Shown: piece after piece, positions 11,396-22,420 of the stretch
Numbering within the stretch: the first letter of the stretch is position 1
How the letters are laid out: each line of letters starts with the position of its first letter
NCBI GenBank assembly: GCA_024760905.1
Contig: CM045729.1
Span: 58,840,580-58,904,579 of the forward strand
DNA from: Plotosus lineatus
Taxonomy: Eukaryota; Chordata; Actinopteri; Siluriformes; Plotosidae
DNA: 64,000 bases
Direction: 5' to 3'
Translations under genes and position numbers: made by a program
Notes under the pieces: model-generated
What the model saw: only the letters and a program-made list of their open reading frames with translations
Databases searched by the model: none
Told to the model about the DNA's origin: nothing

Positions 11396-12462
11396 ATCAT
11401 ATTTTTTGGACCACAAGGCACACCTAAAATCCTTTAATCTTCAAATATTGATGGTGGGCTTTTCAGTCCGGTGCGCCTTATGCATGGATGAAGCGGCGCG
11501 GCTCCATCTCACTTATACCGTCAAAACCAAAGTGAAGCGAACTAATTCAGCGTTTACCATAATTCAGAGTGGATTAACCAAAGAACTCCAACCACTAGAT
11601 ATTGGTGTCAACAGGTTGTAAGTTAGAAGGATGTGGGCTTTATGTCCAAATACCATATTACGACTATCCTAGTCAGGTGACTCGCTGAGGAATACATGAG
11701 TGGCTGAGAGTAGTTTACGTCATGAGACCAGAAAACTTTTCCACCTACTCTCCGTCTCTATGGACCATCTGCCTTGTTATGAGGATGCTTCTGCCTCTCA
11801 GGACACTCAGCTGGCTTAATGAGATTCTCACGTTCATCACCGGGATAAAGCACTGCTACAGGTCTCCGCCTGAGGCTTCAGATTAACTTTCTTGAATTTA
11901 CATTTACACTGACAGACCTCCATTCCCCAATGAACACAATACTCACACTGCAAATAAGCGCAGTCATGTTTGTTACTGTGATGACGCCGTTGCTTTAAGG
12001 GGGCGTGGCTGAGAAAAGTTTACTTCATGACCCGGAAGACTTTCCATCTAATCTCCATCTCTATTGATCTACAACTACATGAATGTGAGGGAATACTATA
12101 TAATATAATATTATAATAAAAAATCATAGAGGGATCCGGGATTTATGTCCAACTTGGGCAACTGTTAAACTCAGACACAGAAGATAAAGAATTTCATGGA
12201 TTTGTGGAAAGAGAAATGCATTGAAAAAGTGAGTTTATTGTTTCATATTGTTACAGCTGAACAATGTTGAGAAATACTGTGAAGTGTATTATTTAATATT
12301 TTATGTGTTGAACAATGTTGAGAGTTATTGTGAGAGTTGAATCAAGTTTGGCTTATCTGACGTTTGTTTCACTTAATGCACCTTCTAATCCAGTACGCCT
12401 TATGTGTAGACAGGGGCCGTTCAATCATTGTTCATTGATGTTGTGCCTTATAATACAGTGCG

Positions 12463-12466
<4 letters not shown>
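11396..12466 (+). mobile_element. pogo-superfamily element, internally deleted
   Basis: Both ends carry repeated 'aaggc(a/g)cac' and 'gtgcgccttat' motifs, as in a fish DNA-transposon family. Near 11565-11620 a short frame reads 'GLTKELQPLDIGVNRL'. From family knowledge, this matches the stretch around the last catalytic Asp of pogo/Tigger (CENP-B-like) transposases. The rest of the transposase is missing. The right end runs into (TA)n at 12464, consistent with a TA target. Confidence 0.6.

Positions 12467-12525
<59 letters not shown>
12464..12525. repeat. (TA)n microsatellite
   Basis: About 60 bp of TA repeat lie between the pogo-type element and the Tc1 element; both insert at TA. Confidence 0.97.
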
Positions 12526-12527
<2 letters not shown>

Positions 12528-13845
12528 TCCTTCTAAAAAAATTAGCATATTGTGATAAAGTTCATTATTTTCTGTAATGTACTGATTATTGTTTTAATAT
12601 TGATAATTTTGGCAAAAAAGTTAAGAAAAACTAAAAATCCCTATCTCAAAAAATTAGCATATTTCATCCGACCAATACAAAAGGTGTTTTTAATACAAAA
12701 AAGTAAACCTTCAAATAATTATATTCAGTTATGCACTCAATACTTGGTCAGGAATCCTTTTGCAGAAATGACTGCTTCAATGCGGCGTGGCATGGAGGCA
12801 ATCAGCATGTGGCACTGCTGAGGTGTTATGGAGGCCCAGGATGCTTCGATAGCAGCCTTAAGCTCATCCACAGTGTTGGGTCTGGTGTCTCTCAACTTTC
12901 TCTTCACAATATCGCACAGATTCTCTATGGGCTTCAGGTTAGGAGAGTTGGCAGGCCAATTGAGCACAGTAATACCATGGCCAGTAAACCATTTAGCAGT
13001 GGTTTTGGCACTGTGAGCAGGTGCCAGGTCGTGCTGAAAAATGAAATCTTCATCTCCATAAAGCTTTTCAGCAGATGGAAGCATGAAGTGCTCCAAAATC
13101 TCCTGATAGCTAGCTGCATTGACCCTGCCCTTGATAAAACACAGTGGATCAACACCAGCAGTTGACATGGCACCCCAGACCGTCACTGACTGTGGGTACT
13201 TGACACTGGACTTCAGGCATTTTGGCATTTCCTTTTCCGCAGTCTTCCTCCAGACTCTGGAACCTTGATTTCCGAATGACATGCAAAATTTGCTTTCAAC
13301 CGAAAAAAGTACTTTGGACCACTGAGCAACAGTCCAGTGCTGCTTCTTGGTAGCCCAGGTCAGGCGCTTCTGCCGCTATTTCTGGTTCAAAAGTGCACGG
13401 TGGCTCTGGATGTTTCTACTCCAGACTCAGTCCACTGCTTCCACAGGTCCCCCAAGGTCTGGAATCGGCCCTTCTCCACAATCTTCCTCAGGGTCCGGTC
13501 ACCTCTTCTGGTTGTGCAGTGTTTTCTGCCACATTTTTTCCTTCCCACAGACGTCCCACTGAGGTGCCTTGATACAGCACTCTGGGAACAGCCTATTCGC
13601 TTAGAGATTTCTTTCTGTGTCTTATCGTCTTGCTTGAGGGTGTCAATGATGGCCTTCTGGACAGCAGTCAGGTCGGCAGTCTTATCCATGATTGCGGTTT
13701 TGAGTAATGAACCAGGCTGGGAGTTTTTAAAAGCCTCAGGAATCTTTTGCAGGTGTTTAGAGTTAATTGGTTGATTCAGATGATTAGGTTGATAGCTTGT
13801 TTAGAGTACCGTCTCATGATATGCTAATTTTTTGAGAAGGACCAG
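12526..13845 (-). mobile_element. Tc1-like DNA transposon, near full length
   Basis: The terminal inverted repeats are recognisable: GGTCCTTCTAAAAAAATTAG on the left and CTAATTTTTTGAGAAGGACC on the right, with TA outside both. The left end lacks the first two bases (CT), which are replaced by the adjoining (TA)n. At 1320 bp the length fits Tc1 elements. This end sequence belongs to a Tc1 family reported from teleosts and lampreys and linked to horizontal transfer; I recall this rather than having checked it. The transposase inside is broken. Confidence 0.93.
12737..13689 (-). pseudogene. Tc1 transposase, multiply inactivated
   Basis: A Tc1 transposase cuts and pastes the element at TA sites. 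The N-terminal part (13387-13689) has the paired-like helix-turn-helix: 'KEISKRIGCSQSAVSRHLSG', then a GRK-type linker. The catalytic part (12737 to about 13372) has the second Asp in 'QHDLAPAH' and the Glu in 'PIEN'. Three lesions are visible. (1) About 17-18 codons after 'SRATVH' are lost near 13389-13394, with a frameshift. (2) There is an in-frame TAG at 13376-13378. (3) The first catalytic Asp is changed to Val: the expected 'FSDESKF' reads 'FSVESKF', codon at 13298-13300. It cannot be active. Confidence 0.9.
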
Positions 13846-13860
13846 TATGTATGTGTATAT

Positions 13861-14269
13861 ACATATATATACATATACTCGAGATCTCCATCTCTCCCAC
13901 TCCACGGTGTCTACAATTTTGAAGTACAAGGACAGCATTAAGGAAGCAGTGAAAGCAGCGGCCCCAATTAAGTCAACTATCATCACAAAATAGCATGAAG
14001 GGCCGATTGCAGAGATGGAAAAGTTGCGATACACGTAGTTGGAAGATAATAGGCAAAGAAATATTAAAGTGATGTTGCGAGCAGTGCAAAGTAAGGCTAC
14101 ACGTTTATTTCTCATGTTGAAAGAACTTGCAGGTGCAGAATACGGTTCATATCAATTCATAGCATGTGCTGGGTGGTTTCGGTTTCGTTGTGGTAAATGT
14201 CCGCTTTATGACCAATCCGACTAACGACTGGTTGGTCGAAACCGATGTAGGTCGTAACTCGGAGAGTGA

Positions 14270-14273
<4 letters not shown>
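13861..14273 (+). pseudogene. Tigger/CENP-B-type transposase N-terminal fragment
   Basis: The plus strand reads 'STVSTILKYKDSIKEAVKAA', the classic CENP-B N-terminal helix-turn-helix pattern of Tigger/pogo transposases. A second part (14039-14220) reads 'EDNRQRNIKVMLRAVQSKATRLF' and 'ACAGWF', matching the second (HTH_Tnp) DNA-binding module. Stops separate the parts and no DDE core remains. The right end (near 14240-14275) looks like a transposon terminus and runs into (TA)n. Confidence 0.7.

Positions 14274-14352
<79 letters not shown>
14274..14352. repeat. (TA)n microsatellite
   Basis: About 78 bp of TA repeat between two Tigger-type elements. Confidence 0.97.
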
Positions 14353-14355
<3 letters not shown>

Positions 14356-15128
14356 TGATACCTCTGCTCACGAACATAATTGGTTCCCAGAAAGTGTGTG
14401 TGAGGCGAAAAGTTCGTCTTCCGAACATTTATTTCCCATAAGAAACCATTAAAATGAGAATAATCCGTTCCCAGGTCCCCATAAAACATAATTTTCTACT
14501 AAATAAGCCTTAAAACTACACAAAAATAACCTTATTTTATGTATAATAAATGTCTATTGTATTGTAATTAAAGAAATAAACTGTACTGTATAATAAAGTC
14601 GTTTTATTTACCTTTGTGATGGTAGTTGACGGCTTGATGGAATGGAGTGGGAGGAGGAGGGAGGGAGGGACTTACCGTTTGGAAGGAGAGTTTGGAAACG
14701 CCTACTGTTTGGAAACATGCATAGCCACACACGCACCCTTAATAGCTTCCTTGTTCTTAAGGATGGTGGTAGACTTAGCATACTGGTACTGGGACGCTGA
14801 GTCACACAAACGCACACCTCGTTCGTGTTTTTCAATGATCTCCGCCTGTGGTGGGGTCTTTTTCGGTCCCATAATAGCAAAAGTACACTCAATATGGTCC
14901 AAAATGTCTAGTAAACACAAACCACTTCCGCATTCAAAGAAAGGGGTGAGAACTGTGACGCCATGAGCGTCGTCAGCTTCTCGTGGTCGCCACCGTGGCG
15001 CTGTTCGACCGCGCGTGGTTTGATTCGTCCGCCGAAAAGTAGTTCGTCAGCCGAGACTATATTTTCGCGAATTTAAAGTTCTTGAGGCGAAAAGTTCGTG
15101 AGCTTAAGCGTTCGTCAGCCGAGGTTTG

Positions 15129-15132
<4 letters not shown>
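14353..15132 (-). mobile_element. Tigger-derived deletion element, copy 1
   Basis: This 780-bp element has inverted ends of the pogo/Tigger type: CAGTGATACCTCTGCTCACG on the left, and on the right CAATCAAACCTCGGCTGACG when read inward on the minus strand. A TA lies at each side, and both flanks continue as (TA)n. It is the same element, in opposite orientation, as 57036-57819. It keeps only the start of a transposase gene (see 14702-14920). Confidence 0.9.
14702..14920 (-). pseudogene. Tigger transposase N-terminus (CENP-B HTH) stub
   Basis: The real start is probably the internal Met that gives 'MGPKKTPPQAEIIEKHERGV' (about 14869). The stub contains 'LCDSASQYQYAKSTTILKNKEAIKGA', the N-terminal DNA-binding helix-turn-helix of Tigger transposases. 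The usual 'STISTILK' reads 'STTILK', a 6-bp in-frame loss shared with the copy at 57250. The frame stops soon after, so the DDE nuclease is absent. An HTH-only peptide could at most bind transposon ends. Confidence 0.75.
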
Positions 15133-15198
<66 letters not shown>

Positions 15199-15217
15199 TA
15201 GATAGATAGATAGATAC
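15133..15217. repeat. (TA)n then (GATA)n
   Basis: About 64 bp of TA and five GATA units, starting exactly at the TA target site of the Tigger derivative. Confidence 0.96.
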
Positions 15218-15782
15218 ACACCGTATTCGATGTGATAAGTACCCAGGGCGCTTAAAAAATTGAAATGGATGGGTTAAAATGTTTACCAGCAGAGTGGAAT
15301 GGTAAGTGCTTATTACTACAGAGGTGGAAAACATGAGTAATTGCAGAACAATAAAATATTCTGGTTTTTGTGTTGTTCATTTTGTAGTATCAAACAAATT
15401 ACTTTCATGAAATCTGAAAATAAACAGAAAACAGCATAATTAAAAAAAAAAACCCTTTAATTTTCCCTTCCATTGCTGTTCCTTTAAATATTTTCCCTCC
15501 GATGTAAAATTGAGCCAATCAACATGAATGTCAACTTTAGCACATGGCACATTGAATCAATCAACACAAAGGTCAACTTTAGCACATGGCACTTTGAAAA
15601 GCACATGGCCAGGAATGTCTTTAAATGTATGAAGTTCGTGAGCAGGAGAATCAAGTGAAAGATACTCGTCATCACTTTCTAATAAGTCCATATCTGGCTC
15701 ATCACTCCATTCATTCAGAGCATCCCATAGTTTTTCTGTAGCAGTTTCTAATGTTTCATTTTGTTGGACATTTGCCAAGAGA
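15218..15782. other. non-coding with a short direct duplication
   Basis: A block of about 27-28 bp ('caacttta gcacatggcac' type) occurs twice in tandem near 15522-15595. No gene is seen. A 97-codon minus-strand frame crosses into the neighbouring SINE and is not convincing. Confidence 0.45.
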
Positions 15783-16120
15783 GAGAGAGATTTCCTTTCA
15801 GCTTTTTCCTTTATCAGGGGTTGCCGCAGCGAATGATTCTCATGTTTCATTTGGCATAAGTTTTTACGTCAGATGCCCTTCCTGACACAACCCTTTAGCA
15901 AGGGATAGAAACACACTGACGGCTTTGTAGCTACTCTTTATGAAAGTCAGCAATGGTTCTTTTACATGTCTCTCACCATAGACAATGAGAGACATGGCCA
16001 GCCTTTGATAACTCAGTTAGCTGCACTGGGGGGACAGTGACAACTTCGTGGGGACTCGAACCCCCAACCTTAGGATCAGCGATGCAGCGCCCTATGCCAC
16101 CAGGCCACCACTGGCCCACA
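15783..16120 (-). mobile_element. SINE family I, tail b
   Basis: A full head is at the right end. The tail at the left ends in the 'cgctgcggcaacccc' / 'aaagctgaaag' motif (reverse strand) shared with RTE 3' ends. The 16-bp target duplication has one mismatch: GACATTTGCCAAGAGA at 15767-15782 and GACATTTACCAAGAGA at 16121-16136. Confidence 0.9.
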
Positions 16121-16430
16121 GACATTTACCAAGAGAACACAGCAAAATATTTTCATGTTTTTTAAAGCACGGCGGAACAATCAAATCTGTTGTTACTGAT
16201 GAACATTATAGACATTCCCCAGTGGCAGAGGGAATTGAAATACCATGTAAACTCACTTTTACAGGCAGTGAATGCCTCATTTTACCATTACAGAGAGTGA
16301 TCAAATACAATTGGTAAGTTTGATCTACCATTTTGCTTCCAGTACGCATGGTAAAAAATGGTCGATCAAAAACAATTAATCATGGTCAAATAACCACTAA
16401 TAACCATTAGACGTAAGCTCAAAAACACTG

Positions 16431-16445
16431 GGGGGGGGGGGGGGG
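16431..16445. repeat. poly(G) tract
   Basis: An uninterrupted run of about 15 G, which can form quadruplex structure. Its length may be unreliable in sequencing. Confidence 0.9.
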
Positions 16446-16817
16446 ATTGGAGCAGGGTGCTTATTACCTCAAATATGGTATATACAGGGATTCCTCACTT
16501 CCTGCGGTTCATTGGGACCAAGATCCCCACGTCGCCATCGAAATCCGTGAAGTAAGATCACCCCCTCACCCAACCCACTGACATATGCATACATGTCCAT
16601 GTGTATATAATATCAATAAATACATATTCAATGCTAGAAATGATTAAAATAACAATTAAACATTAAAAAATAACATAAGATGTAAATAAAATATAAATAC
16701 ACACACACACATACAGATGGAGCTGCATTAGAAGAAGACGACATACACATACTTACATACACGCCTGCATGCACATATGCGTGCACATGTGTGCACATAC
16801 AGATGCACAATGTAAGT

Positions 16818-16963
16818 ACAGAAGCTCCCCAGCTTACAAATGAGTTAGGTTCCAGACGGCCGGTTAGATGAATTTGTTTGTAAGTCATTACAGGGCATTC
16901 TTCAGATGGGAACGTATGTTTAAACCTTGTATAAGTAACCTAGCCGATCCGAGTTTGTACTGT

Positions 16964-16976
<13 letters not shown>
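16818..16976. mobile_element. nested short pogo-like MITE
   Basis: The segment runs from TACAGAAGCTCCCCAGCTTAC to ATCCGAGTTTGTACTGTA and has ends in the style of other pogo-type MITEs ('ctccccagcttacaaatgagtt'). It lies inside copy A and is followed by (CT)n(AT)n. Confidence 0.5.

Positions 16977-17025
<49 letters not shown>
16970..17025. repeat. (CT)n(AT)n microsatellite
   Basis: CT repeat changing to AT repeat within copy A. Confidence 0.95.
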
Positions 17026-17907
17026 TAAAAAAATCATCTGTAGATTATCAATATCATTATGTCACATAAGCACAGCACAGCTGATCTAATCAGATTTACA
17101 GAGAGTTTCACTCTTAATCCAGTTCATTATAATACTGGAGTCAATTTGTTTCTTTGTCCTGCTTCTCTTCCCAAACGTCCGTGTCAGCCTCGTCCCCTTG
17201 CCAGAGCCTAGTATTAACTGTACCTCAGGATAATGTTTAATCATATTTCATACTTATATTTATGATATATCTTTACATAGATTTTATTCCTTTAATTTCT
17301 ATTTCTATTTGTTCTTCAATTTCATTTCACTTTCACTTTCATTTTCGACCACTTTTCATTTTCATATCTCCGGATGGTTTTGATGGGAGATTTTGGGTTG
17401 TTTTTGTTTCAGGGTTTTTTTGTTTGTTTTTTTGTTTTTTTGCATAATTGGCCCTGTTTTGGGGGCAGCTTCCTTAACTTTTTCCCCCCATTCTTCCTTA
17501 ATGTCCTAATTTTTTTAATTCGATGAACATCTATTTATTTATTTTAAAAATGCGATGCACTGAAGCCACATTAATTTAAGCGCGAAGTAGCGAGGGGTCC
17601 CTGTATGTATATATATATATATATATATATTTAAAATGATTCTATAAAGTTTAATGCAGTATATTCATACATATTCTCTCTCCCAAAAGCATTGCTTTTT
17701 TTTTTCTTTTTTTTTTTTTTTCTTGGAATGTGTTTTTTATTCTTATTATTTCATTTTATGTGATGGACATAGAAAAAAGCTTCAACTTGGTGAAGTAAAA
17801 TCGAAAAAACCAAAAAACAAACAAAAACAAAAACAAAGTTTGAGTTAATTGACTGTTTCAAATTACGCTGAGGTGTGAGTGCAAATATTGGAGAGTGTGC
17901 TCGTCAT

Positions 17908-17945
17908 GAGATGGCCTGGTGAGTTGTCCAGAGAGTACCCTGCCC
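17908..17945 (+). mobile_element. SINE tail-a fragment
   Basis: About 38 bp match the SINE family I tail ('gatggcctggtgagttgtcc', then 'gtaccctgccct'). It directly precedes the Tc1 fragment. Confidence 0.6.
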
Positions 17946-18999
<1,054 letters not shown>

Positions 19000-19056
19000 C
19001 TGATGATAAATGGAGTTTCAATAGAAAGTCTTTGTCCTGTCCTTTTATTTTTACTG

Positions 19057-19116
19057 TTATTTGCTCTCCCAAAAAGTATTGAGCACTCTGCTATGGAAGG
19101 ATCTACTCAGAAAATC

Positions 19117-19122
<6 letters not shown>
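19057..19122 (+). repeat. 65-bp interspersed repeat, copy 1
   Basis: The sequence from 'ttatttgctct' to 'cagaaaatcctct' is about 95% identical to 26187-26250. Both copies are bounded by (TA)n or (CT)n(TA)n tracts. The family is not recognised. Confidence 0.8.
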
Positions 19123-19190
<68 letters not shown>

Positions 19191-19198
19191 ATATATAC
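19117..19198. repeat. (CT)n(AT)n microsatellite
   Basis: A CT run followed by about 65 bp of AT repeat. Confidence 0.97.
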
Positions 19199-19203
19199 AC
19201 ACA

Positions 19204-19238
19204 CAAAATATTTGATGTATGTATTTGTATTTTGAATT

Positions 19239-19332
<94 letters not shown>

Positions 19333-19367
19333 AATTCAAAATACAAATACATACATCAAATATTTTG
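19204..19367. repeat. perfect inverted repeat around (AT)45
   Basis: The 37-bp arms at 19204-19240 and 19331-19367 are exact reverse complements. The 90 bp between them are pure AT repeat, itself self-complementary. The whole 164 bp is therefore one perfect palindrome. No transposase or target duplication is visible. Confidence 0.95.
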
Positions 19368-19369
19368 AA

Positions 19370-20030
19370 GGGGGTGATTCTTTTCTATACCCTGGTAATT
19401 GCATAGAAAGCACACTCAGAGGTTTACATTTATCGGCATAAGCCTCACCCATCTCTGTCACCTGTCTCTTGACGATCCAATTATATGACCTCAAACTGTG
19501 CCCACCTATATCCCATTCCACTGATTACCCACACTACACAAGAATGCTATTTAGTTGTGCTCAATGCAAAGTATTGTTTCTGTATCTCATTACCACCAAG
19601 GCTTTGTTTTTTATTTCTTCCAGTATTATGATGTACTGCTTACTTATTGTGATTAATATATTGGCTGTGACTGTTGCTGTTTGCCTAGTCAACTACACAG
19701 TGCCTTTTTTTAAGATTGTGTTTTCTGGACTGTCTGCCTACGCATCATTGATTTATTCATTTTTCGAACTTCTTAATCCTACTAGGGTTGCTTGGCTGAA
19801 TGACACAGGTCCCACAGAAAATCTGAGAAAGTGTACAGTTGGGTGGGTATACTTACATGATCAGTGTTCCCACCTAGGGTATGGGTAGGTGCATCCTCAA
19901 ATCCCAAAGACCAAAAATAAAAATAGACCACAGGAGTCCAGCCGTTCTTGCTGAAAGGACAATCTCATGATATGGTCCTTTTCATAAAGTCAAAATGTTT
20001 GCTGCACACACACATAGTGTGAGTGAGTGG
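19370..20030. other. non-coding, one unidentified frame
   Basis: A 139-codon plus-strand frame (19469-19888) contains hydrophobic stretches but no recognisable motif. Its composition fits chance in AT-rich DNA. I do not call it a gene. Confidence 0.4.
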
Positions 20031-20032
20031 CT

Positions 20033-20058
20033 GTCTGTCTGTCTGTCTGTCTGTCTGT

Positions 20059-20091
<33 letters not shown>

Positions 20092-20094
20092 TGC

Positions 20095-20167
<73 letters not shown>

Positions 20168-20168
20168 A
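20033..20168. repeat. (CTGT)n(CTGC)n(CTAT)n tetranucleotide array
   Basis: Three related tetranucleotide blocks follow one another, each one substitution from the next, ending with about 17 CTAT units. Confidence 0.97.
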
Positions 20169-20540
20169 GTCGGCCCCCTTACGAAAATTCCTGAATATGA
20201 AAAATCCAGTATACGTAAAACATTTTCCTAAATCTTTGTCCTCTGTATACTAAATAACCTGTTCTTATGAAAGGCACCAAACACACCATTCAAACATTCA
20301 AATGCGCCATTCAAACATTCAAACAATGCGCAAGTTGCTCTCTCATTGGCTATCTCTCAACATCCCGCCTTGTTGGCCTCCCATTGGCTAGGAAGGGATG
20401 ACGCTGTCGTTCCAACTTTGTTCAAGTTTGTGCGTGGACCCTGTTCATGTTTGTGTCATTTCAACTGTATTTTATATCTCAAACTTTTAACTTTCCATAA
20501 ACATTTGTAAGATTATAATGCTGCTAAGAAGACATGGTCA

Positions 20541-20800
<260 letters not shown>

Positions 20801-21470
20801 CAGGGATCCCTTGCTACTTCATGCTTCAATTAATGTGGCTTCAGTGCATCGCGGTTTTTAATTAAAATAAATATACATCGAATTAAAAAAAAGGAAATTA
20901 AGGAAGAATAGTTGGAAAAGTTAAGGAAAATGTCATAAAAACAAGGCCAATTATGCAACAAAAAAAATCCCTAAACCAACACAAAACAAAAAACAACCCA
21001 AAATCTTCCATCAAAACTAGATACATGTCTGCGCAGCCACGCCCCCACCTCTGCCAGAGCCCAGTATTAAGTGTACCTCAGGATAATGTTTAATCATATT
21101 TTATATTTATATTTATGATCTATCTTCCTGTAGATTTTATTCCTATTCTATTTCTATTTGTTCTTCAATTTAATTTCACTTTCACTTTCACTTTCGACCT
21201 TGGGCAGCTTTGTTGGTATCTCCAGATGTTTGTAAAATGAATGTTGGTAAGTTGGAGAGTGTTTCTGAGAGTGTATCATCCTATGTTAATTTTTCAATGT
21301 TTAAATGTTATTATAAGCATTTATAGCATTGTATATTTATTTATTGATATTATACACATATACATGTACATAAACATCATATGGGGGTTGGAGGTGGGGT
21401 GGGTGATCCTCGGGATTTCGATGGTCGCGTGAGGATCTCGGTCCCAATTAACCGTGGAAAGTGAGGGATC

Positions 21471-21474
<4 letters not shown>
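20801..21474. mobile_element. pogo-like MITE family 2, copy B
   Basis: The ends are CAGGGATCCCTTGCTACTTC on the left and GAAAGTGAGGGATCCCTG on the right. A TA precedes it, and the right flank has become (TG)n. The interior is shared with copy A. A 3'-terminal-only relative is at 61425-61796. Non-coding. Confidence 0.82.
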
Positions 21475-21534
<60 letters not shown>

Positions 21535-21567
21535 CGTGGGTGTGTGTGTGTGTGTGTGTGTGTGTGG
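21472..21567. repeat. (TG)n microsatellite
   Basis: About 95 bp of TG with a 'agcgtggg' interruption. Confidence 0.97.
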
Positions 21568-21569
21568 GA

Positions 21570-22034
21570 GCTCATGTTCGGGAGGTTGTGTGTTCAAATC
21601 CCAGTTAGTGCGCTTCTGTTACAAAACTATTCAGTAGTTAGGGGTCAAACCGAAATTCTACCATGAATGGAAAAACTTAAATGAATCTAATGAGTTACAA
21701 AATGAATTTCAATTGTACAAGGGTATAAAGAGGAAGAAAAAAGATCCAATAAAGTGCTGGCCGCAGGGTTTGGCATGATGTTGCAAACTGGAGTGATAGC
21801 ATTTCTTGTTTAAGTTCCCTTTTACCCTGTAGAAATCGCCCACTTTACCACCTCTAAAACACCCACATACCATCATTTATCCTCAGCTATGCTTGACAGA
21901 TGGCATTGCTCACTCCTCCAGCATCCTTACAACTGTTCTGTGCCTTACAAATGCTCTTTCTGATACAAACACCTCAAACTTACATTTGTATGCCCATATC
22001 ATTTCCCTCCATCTTTCCTTTATCCATTGTTTGT
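21570..22034. other. non-coding, nothing recognised
   Basis: No gene or repeat identified with confidence. Confidence 0.45.
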
Positions 22035-22420
22035 GTGTGTGTTTTTTTTAACCTGTCTTAACCTTTCCCTTTTATTGACAAGTCTCAGATCTGGCTTTTT
22101 CTTTACAACTCTGCCTATAAGGCCGGCATCCAAGAGTCACTTCTCTGTTGAAGCTGTTACTGGTGTTTTGTGTGTACTGTTCAATGAAGCTGTAAATTCA
22201 GGACATGTTAGGCATCGGTTTCTAAAAATAAAGACTCCGATGTATTTGTCCTGGTGCACAGTTGTGGTCTGGGGCTTCAGACTGCTCTTTCTATCCTGGT
22301 AAGAGCTAGTTTGTGCTGTTCTGTAAAGGGATTATAACAACCCCCACGCTATGATATCTTCAGTTTCTTGGCAATTTGTCTCTTGAATTGACCTTCATTT
22401 CTCATGTAATTTCCTCCCAA
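22035..22420 (-). pseudogene. Tc1/mariner-type transposase relic
   Basis: The sequence resembles the N-terminal-to-middle part of a fish Tc1-type transposase read on the minus strand. An 'NREVTLGCRPYRQSCKEKARSE'-like stretch corresponds to the family's 'TVKRRLRDAGLLGRVAKKKP' segment. Multiple stops are present and no terminal repeats were found. Identification is from memory of a widespread teleost repeat. Confidence 0.5.

Larger units (their letters stand above)
16485..17602. mobile_element. pogo-like MITE family 2, copy A
   Basis: The ends are inverted: CAGGGATTCCTCACTTCC on the left and GAAGTAGCGAGGGGTCCCTG on the right, with TA outside both. The interior shares a block with copy B ('cctcaggataatgtttaatc' and the following AT-rich 100 bp) and an A-rich or T-rich segment. 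No transposase is recognisable. A second MITE is nested in it at about 16818-16976. Confidence 0.8.

Noticed and set aside
14616..14966. 116-codon plus-strand frame as a gene
   Set aside because: It is antisense to the Tigger stub and recurs only as part of that transposon (mirror frame at 57219-57554).
19469..19888. 139-codon frame as a membrane protein gene
   Set aside because: Hydrophobic runs are expected from AT-rich DNA. There is no motif, splice context or homologue I recognise.
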